Part shown: positions 60,511-64,000 of the stretch, piece by piece
Layout: every line of letters begins with the position of its first letter
Position numbering within the stretch: position 1 is the stretch's first letter
Assembly: GCA_025266875.1 (NCBI GenBank)
Contig: JALLLT010000003.1
Location: forward strand, 62,001 to 126,000
Length of the DNA: 64,000 nucleotides
Origin: Fennellomyces sp. T-0311
Taxonomy: Eukaryota > Mucoromycota > Mucoromycetes > Mucorales > Lichtheimiaceae
Direction of reading: 5' to 3'
The notes under the pieces: model-generated
Database searches by the model: none
Told to the model about the DNA's origin: nothing
Seen by the model: only the letters and a program-made list of their open reading frames with translations
Position numbers and translations under genes: made by a program

Positions 60511-63157
60511 ATGATAATTACTCCAGAGGACCTGCCGGTAATCATCAGCTCCCAAAACCAAGTGCATAATTGTAACATTTTGCTTCCAGAGCGAAATATC
60601 CAATCGTCCACGGATTACTCGTGAAGCTGTGTACCGACATGGTTATCGCGAAACTGACACTGCCGTCGAGTCATTTCTTGACGAAGGTGTGTGCGTATGG
60701 ATTTCATCAAAGACCTTGGATTCCTTAAACTCTTTTTCATTTTACTTTAGCACGATTGAAAGCAGTTCAAGAACAGATCGACGATTTACGGAAAGAACTG
60801 CAAGCATCAAGTCTTGAACGCGATTGCTTGCGACAATCGATTGCCATTGAACGCGCCGAAATGAACAGTGAAATCAAACGTCTCGTCGATGAAAAGATGG
60901 TAAGCGTCTGTTTTATGAAGAACAATCCGACCTGACGCTTGTGACAGGAGGCGCAAAAACGAGCAATTCATCATGTTGGAAAAACTGAAGAAGCTGCCGA
61001 AACTTTAAAGATGATCAAGGCCGAGCATGCTGTTATTGCTGTAAGGTGGACGCAATGGATCTTTGAATTATGTCCTCATGTTTGCACAGGAAAAGTTGCG
61101 CAAGTCGGTCGAGAGCTTGCAGCAAGAGAATGACGGGTTACGCAAGGAATTGCTTCAAGTTCAGCATGAAAACGAGGATTTGCAACAAGCGAAAGGAAAT
61201 GTCGATGATCAGTATACGGTGCAAATCGAAGACTACCGAAACCAAGTGCAGATTCTCAAATTGACAGTACGTTGTGGCATGGATGCGATCCCAGAAGGGG
61301 CTGTTGCTCATGAATGGATAGGAAGAGCAATACGCGCAACAAATCAACGAAGCACGCGAACAGATCATCCAATTGACCGACGAGCTGACCAAGGCGCAAA
61401 CTGCTGCAAACGAGAAAGCCGAAGGTTCCGAATCGCGATTACTTGCCGATCTTACGGAGCAATACAAACGCCAATGCGATCTCGTCAAAGAAACAGAGGT
61501 TGCCAACCAGATACTCAAGGAGGAGCTCAACTATTACAAAGCCAACTACCCAGACTATGAGCGAATTCTCAACGAAAAGCTCAGTCTGCAGCGGGAAAAC
61601 GAACAGGCAAAGCGACTTCAAGTAGCGTATCGACAGCTGCAGGAAGAGAACGAGCGACTACAGAACGAGCGGAAGCAGTGGTCGCAATTCCTCGAGTCTG
61701 GTGCTTCTGGTGAACTAAATACCCCTCGTGATGTCATTTATCGTCTGGAGTCCGAATCACGAAAGATCAAAGAGTCTGAATTGCAAGTCAAAGAGCTCAA
61801 GGAAAGGCTGCAGTACAGTGAATCCAGGGGCACTGAACTCAATACCAAGGTTGGCTTGACTGCGGTTGGATCCATTCCACTACTGACAACTAGGTAGATC
61901 GATGAATCCAACGCCAAAATATCCCAGTTAGAAGAACTCGTAAAGACCTATCAGGTCGACAAGGAGTCGTTGGAGCAAGAGAAAGATATGATTGTCATGC
62001 ATCGAGACTTGCTGGAAGCTCAACTTACGGTAAGCTTTATAAAAGACACATAAAGACGCTAACACGACTAACCTATGTGGTATCAAAGAGCATGTTCAAG
62101 TTGGAAGAAGAGGCAACGACCAACAACGATGAGTTTCCTTTGACCCAGCGAATTTCTGAACTGCATTCGCTTTTGAAGAAGTATCAGGATGACTTGTCCA
62201 TGACCAAACATCGACTGATCCTTGAGCGATCGCAGTCGACGACGCAACAAGAAACAGGACGCGTGCTGGAACTCAAGCGCAGCCCTTCTCGACTCAGCGA
62301 AGAATCACGAACACAAGAACTGGAACGATTGCGACAAGAAAACAGAGCGTTGTTGGACGAGATCCAGAATCTGCAGAGCGAAGGTTACAGCGATGCAGCT
62401 GGTCTCGGCGAGAAACGAAAACGAGAGGCTGGCGAGGCGTCATCTACCGAGCAAGATACTGTCAAAGTCCCTACTATCACACTGGACAATTTCCGAACGC
62501 AGATCCGCGAATTGCAGGATACGATCATTCGAAAGGAGAAGCGGATAGACCGGCTTCATACGGTAAGTCTCAGTACGTCTCTCTGCCTGAATCGCAAACT
62601 GATGGCCTTCAAAAAAAAAGGTATTCAAGTCAAAGTTCGATGGAATGACCAACTGCGTGCGGGACATGCTGGGCTATGTGCTGGAGTTTCCGGCAGCGGG
62701 TGTGGAGCCTGTGCGTATCAAATCCACGTTTGTGGACAGCAGTGATTTCGCATTCGTTTATTTGCACGATGAGGATGATCAGGCCAAAATACGCATTGTC
62801 GGCAAAAACAAGATGGATTACATGCAGGTCTTGCAAGGCACGTACGACACGTTTATCACGGAACAGCAGAACATTCCGGGGTTCCTTAGTTCGGTCACTC
62901 TGGAGCTGATGAACGGGTATGACCATGGCCAAGCAGCACAGCAAAACCCCAAACTAACACGGTTAAGCAGAGAGTCGGACGACACGGCTGTTTATAGTGG
63001 ATATGCGGGGACGGGGCTGGAGGAAGAAGAATATGACGAGGAGCAGTACTCGGAGGAGTATGATGACATGAATGATACTAGCTACGACGACGGGCCGGGC
63101 GGCAATCATGATGAACCCATCACAATCGACGACGACGACGATGATGATGATGATTAG
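60511..63157 (+). CDS. MAD1: Spindle assembly checkpoint protein Mad1
   Basis: A coiled-coil scaffold that brings Mad2 to unattached kinetochores (family knowledge). Start ATG 60511 is chosen because MIITPEDLP splices in phase to SEISNRPRITREAVY and then to the coiled coil beginning ARLKAVQEQIDDL. Residues from about 50 to 580 are continuous heptad-rich coiled coil with several short introns. The Mad2-interaction motif RVLELKRSP (62260-62286) has the human MIM spacing (KVLHMSLNP). The C-terminal head has VFKSKFDGMTNCVRDMLGY and FLSSVTLELMNG. Two oddities are seen. The RLK motif before the head reads RLH. After the head comes an extra acidic tail of about 70 residues ending in a poly-Asp run (63130-63154). 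The stop is 20 bp from the convergent BRCT gene's stop. Confidence 0.88.
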
Positions 63158-63177
63158 TGAATAAACATTATGGTTTC

Positions 63178-64000
63178 TTATTTTTTGAATGCAAATTTAT
63201 CGACTAACAGATCTACGCAGCACCGTTAGCCAGAGAGCCGCCACCCGCCCACCCTGCCATCCCTTCATCCCCCGCCCCAACACACCCACCCACACACACA
63301 CACTTACATCGCCACTGCTCGATGCATGAAAACAACCAGTTCTCGTTTACTACAATGATGTCGGTGTCTAGCGGCTTCTTGCTGATCACCACGTCGGCGT
63401 CGTTGATGCAATCCACCACCTTGCCGTTCACGCGCGTCACCAGTTTCTCCATGGCATCTTTGGACAGCGCATGCACAGAATGTATGAAAATATGCAGATT
63501 GGATGGAAGCAGATTGTTGCTGCTTGTGCGTGCGTGCTGTGCTCGTTCAAAGAACTCGATCGCCTCAAACTCGCTTTCATCCACGTACTTTTCTGCCTTT
63601 GCGCTCTTGAACAGCCATTCGGGCTTGACCAGCCATGCCTTTTGCACCATTCCCGATAGCACGCTTTCCGTGCGACGCTTGGCTCCCACTATCACATGCG
63701 TCGTCCTGTCATCCACACTGCGCGCAAATCGTTAGCATCCTTTGTGTGTAACGTCGCCCAATTGACCTACAAAGTGCCCACGTCGTATGTCCCCAGCTGA
63801 CGGATGATGCTGCTGCATTTCTCGCGTGCTTGGTGTGTCATGCCCGTCATGATGATCGTCGGTTTGGCTCTGGTCGGATTCAATGGCATGGGCTCTGGTG
63901 TGGATGCCGGCAACCGTGGGGGATTGCCCAACGAGCGTCGCTTTCTCCGCAGAGGCGTGGAGCACGATCCAACAGACAAACGCGACGGTTTGGGCGACGA
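63178..64000 (-). CDS. BRCT protein, microcephalin (MCPH1)-like, 5' end outside window
   Basis: A phosphopeptide-binding tandem BRCT protein; microcephalin acts in the DNA damage response and chromosome condensation (family knowledge). Minus strand, entering from the right edge, so the N-terminus is missing. A basic segment (PLRRKRRSLGNPP) precedes BRCT one: PTIIMTGMTHQAREKCSSII, then VDDRTTHVIVGAKRRT and KAWLVKPEWLFKSAK. A second BRCT follows with IFIHSVHALSKDAMEKLV and VNENWLFSCIEQW. 'MTGM' matches the 'MTSM' start of the microcephalin C-terminal pair. The last short exon, giving YLLVDKFAFKK, ends at 63178 after an intron (63218-63305) holding a CA-rich run. Assignment to MCPH1 rather than another tandem BRCT protein is tentative. 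Confidence 0.72.
63287..63303. repeat. CA-rich microsatellite in the BRCT gene intron
   Basis: A short run of CA dinucleotides, preceded by CCCA-rich sequence, lies just inside the donor side of the last intron of the minus-strand gene (it reads GTAAGTGTGTGTG there). Confidence 0.7.

Overview
This window is eukaryotic and fungal. Genes are dense and cut by many short GT-AG introns of about 45-80 bases, start codons are ATG, and the recognisable proteins are fungal orthologues: Stt4, Nbs1, Swf1, Pmp3, Trs130/TRAPPC10, Atg26, Rrp4, Rpc82 and Mad1. Many small introns, a Plavaka-type transposase, decayed mariner-like DNA and abundant lineage-specific proteins suggest an early-diverging filamentous fungus, most likely Mucoromycota (Mucorales). 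That assignment is inference; no rRNA or other taxonomic marker is present.

Layout. 0.6-7.5 kb: PI 4-kinase STT4 (+). 7.5-9.1 kb: spacer with an array of 22-bp hairpin-like repeats. 9.1-17.8 kb: accessory island with a divergent pair (unknown protein on -, apparently intact Plavaka/TNP2-like transposase on +) followed by two more lineage-specific genes. 17.8-22 kb: gene-poor, with a small inverted-repeat element, a possible LINE relic and a homogeneous 107-bp tandem array. 22-35.5 kb: compact housekeeping block of nibrin, DHHC palmitoyltransferase, PMP3 proteolipid, TRAPPC10, WDR53-like (-) and an unrecognised helical-repeat-like protein. 36.3-38.2 kb: MFS transporter. 38.2-43.1 kb: gene-poor, with a tiny secreted Cys-rich peptide gene and a 1,162-bp transposon relic nested in an older repeat. 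43.2-52.6 kb: F-box/LRR protein, exosome RRP4, sterol glucosyltransferase ATG26 (-) and an AlkB-like dioxygenase (-). 52.6-55.1 kb: AT-rich, with a 148-bp MITE and a second Cys-rich peptide related to the first. 55.1-58.3 kb: HET-domain gene followed by a decayed tandem copy. 58.3-64 kb: RPC82 (-) and MAD1 (+) share a 115-bp promoter region, and a microcephalin-like BRCT gene (-) runs off the right edge.

The housekeeping genes form no single pathway. Loose themes are lipid and membrane work (STT4, palmitoyltransferase, PMP3, TRAPPC10, ATG26), genome maintenance (nibrin, BRCT protein, AlkB-like, MAD1) and RNA metabolism (RRP4, RPC82). The most unusual material is the Plavaka island, the paired secreted Cys-rich peptides with matching promoters, the nested transposon, the HET gene with its decayed copy, and the two tandem arrays.
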